From DTU064 sp045588245 (GTDB lineage Bacteria > Bacillota > Clostridia > Oscillospirales > CAG-272): DNA of 64,000 nucleotides. The stretch lies in NCBI GenBank assembly GCA_045588245.1, contig JAZNDW010000036.1, forward strand, positions 17,542 to 81,541, read 5' to 3'. Made by a program: the position numbers and the translations under genes. Each line of letters begins with the position of its first letter. Position 1 is the first letter of the stretch. Under the pieces are notes generated by a model, which saw only the letters and a list, made by a program, of their open reading frames with translations, searched no databases and was not told the DNA's origin. Positions 63,593 to 64,000 of the stretch are shown here, piece by piece.

Positions 63593-64000
<408 letters not shown>

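Overview
The window looks like a chromosomal segment of an anaerobic, spore-forming member of the Clostridia. The evidence is the sporulation pair spoIIGA-sigE, a biotin-dependent sodium-pump decarboxylase operon, a T-box leader, a TM2/zinc-ribbon protein, a CotH-type surface protein, and many consensus TTGACA-N17-TATAAT promoters with strong AGGAGG-type ribosome binding sites. The closest affinity is probably an uncultured gut or rumen lineage, which is inference. I see no insertion sequence, prophage, CRISPR array or tRNA gene. Most genes are ordinary chromosomal genes in short operons on both strands.

Layout. 1-542 is the 3' end of a helical-repeat protein. 860-5859 is a five-gene Na+-pumping decarboxylase/transcarboxylase operon. 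5901-6884 is a gene-poor stretch of about 1 kb with hairpins. 6923-12082 (minus) is a MoxR/DUF58/DUF4129/XpaC membrane operon. 12453-17723 holds two zinc-ribbon ABC exporters flanking a DUF1854 protein. 17782-24163 carries a lipoprotein, yebC, argS, a long PRPP synthetase, a membrane protein and trmO. 24247-29940 has a CotH-type surface protein, a ferredoxin-type aldo/keto reductase, a TM2 protein and an orphan solute-binding lipoprotein. 30220-39788 (minus) is a housekeeping and sporulation block: rpoD, dnaG, dgt, yigZ, hflX, rpmE, sigE, spoIIGA and a DUF1015 gene. 39900-41845 (minus) is an ECF sigma factor with a membrane protein bearing YD repeats. 42060-47253 has a GH43 enzyme, a small membrane protein and a MarR/ABC exporter operon with a visible operator. 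47452-51746 carries lysC, then a T-box leader in front of an acyl-CoA ligase, then a TIM-barrel isomerase. 51811-63385 holds a HIT protein, an amidohydrolase, an FkbM methyltransferase, rpsU, SAH deaminase, SAH hydrolase, GH127, a phosphoesterase, DUF4416, rqcH, a GNAT and a membrane protein. 63593-64000 is the 3' end of a 23S rRNA gene on the minus strand.

How genes work together. The first operon supplies two different carboxyltransferases that can share one biotin carrier and one Na+-translocating beta subunit. The sigma/anti-sigma, MarR/ABC and MoxR/DUF58 groups look like envelope sensing or export modules. SAH deaminase and SAH hydrolase form one recycling route. GH43 and GH127 both point to cytoplasmic processing of arabinose-containing glycans.

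The most interesting element is the T-box riboswitch. Its best specifier is a CTC leucine codon and it sits directly upstream of an acyl-CoA ligase rather than an aminoacyl-tRNA synthetase or transporter. This suggests that leucine starvation controls fatty-acid activation, for example isovalerate assimilation into leucine. Also worth attention are the zinc-ribbon ABC/DUF1854 triad and the ECF sigma factor coupled to a YD-repeat ectodomain.
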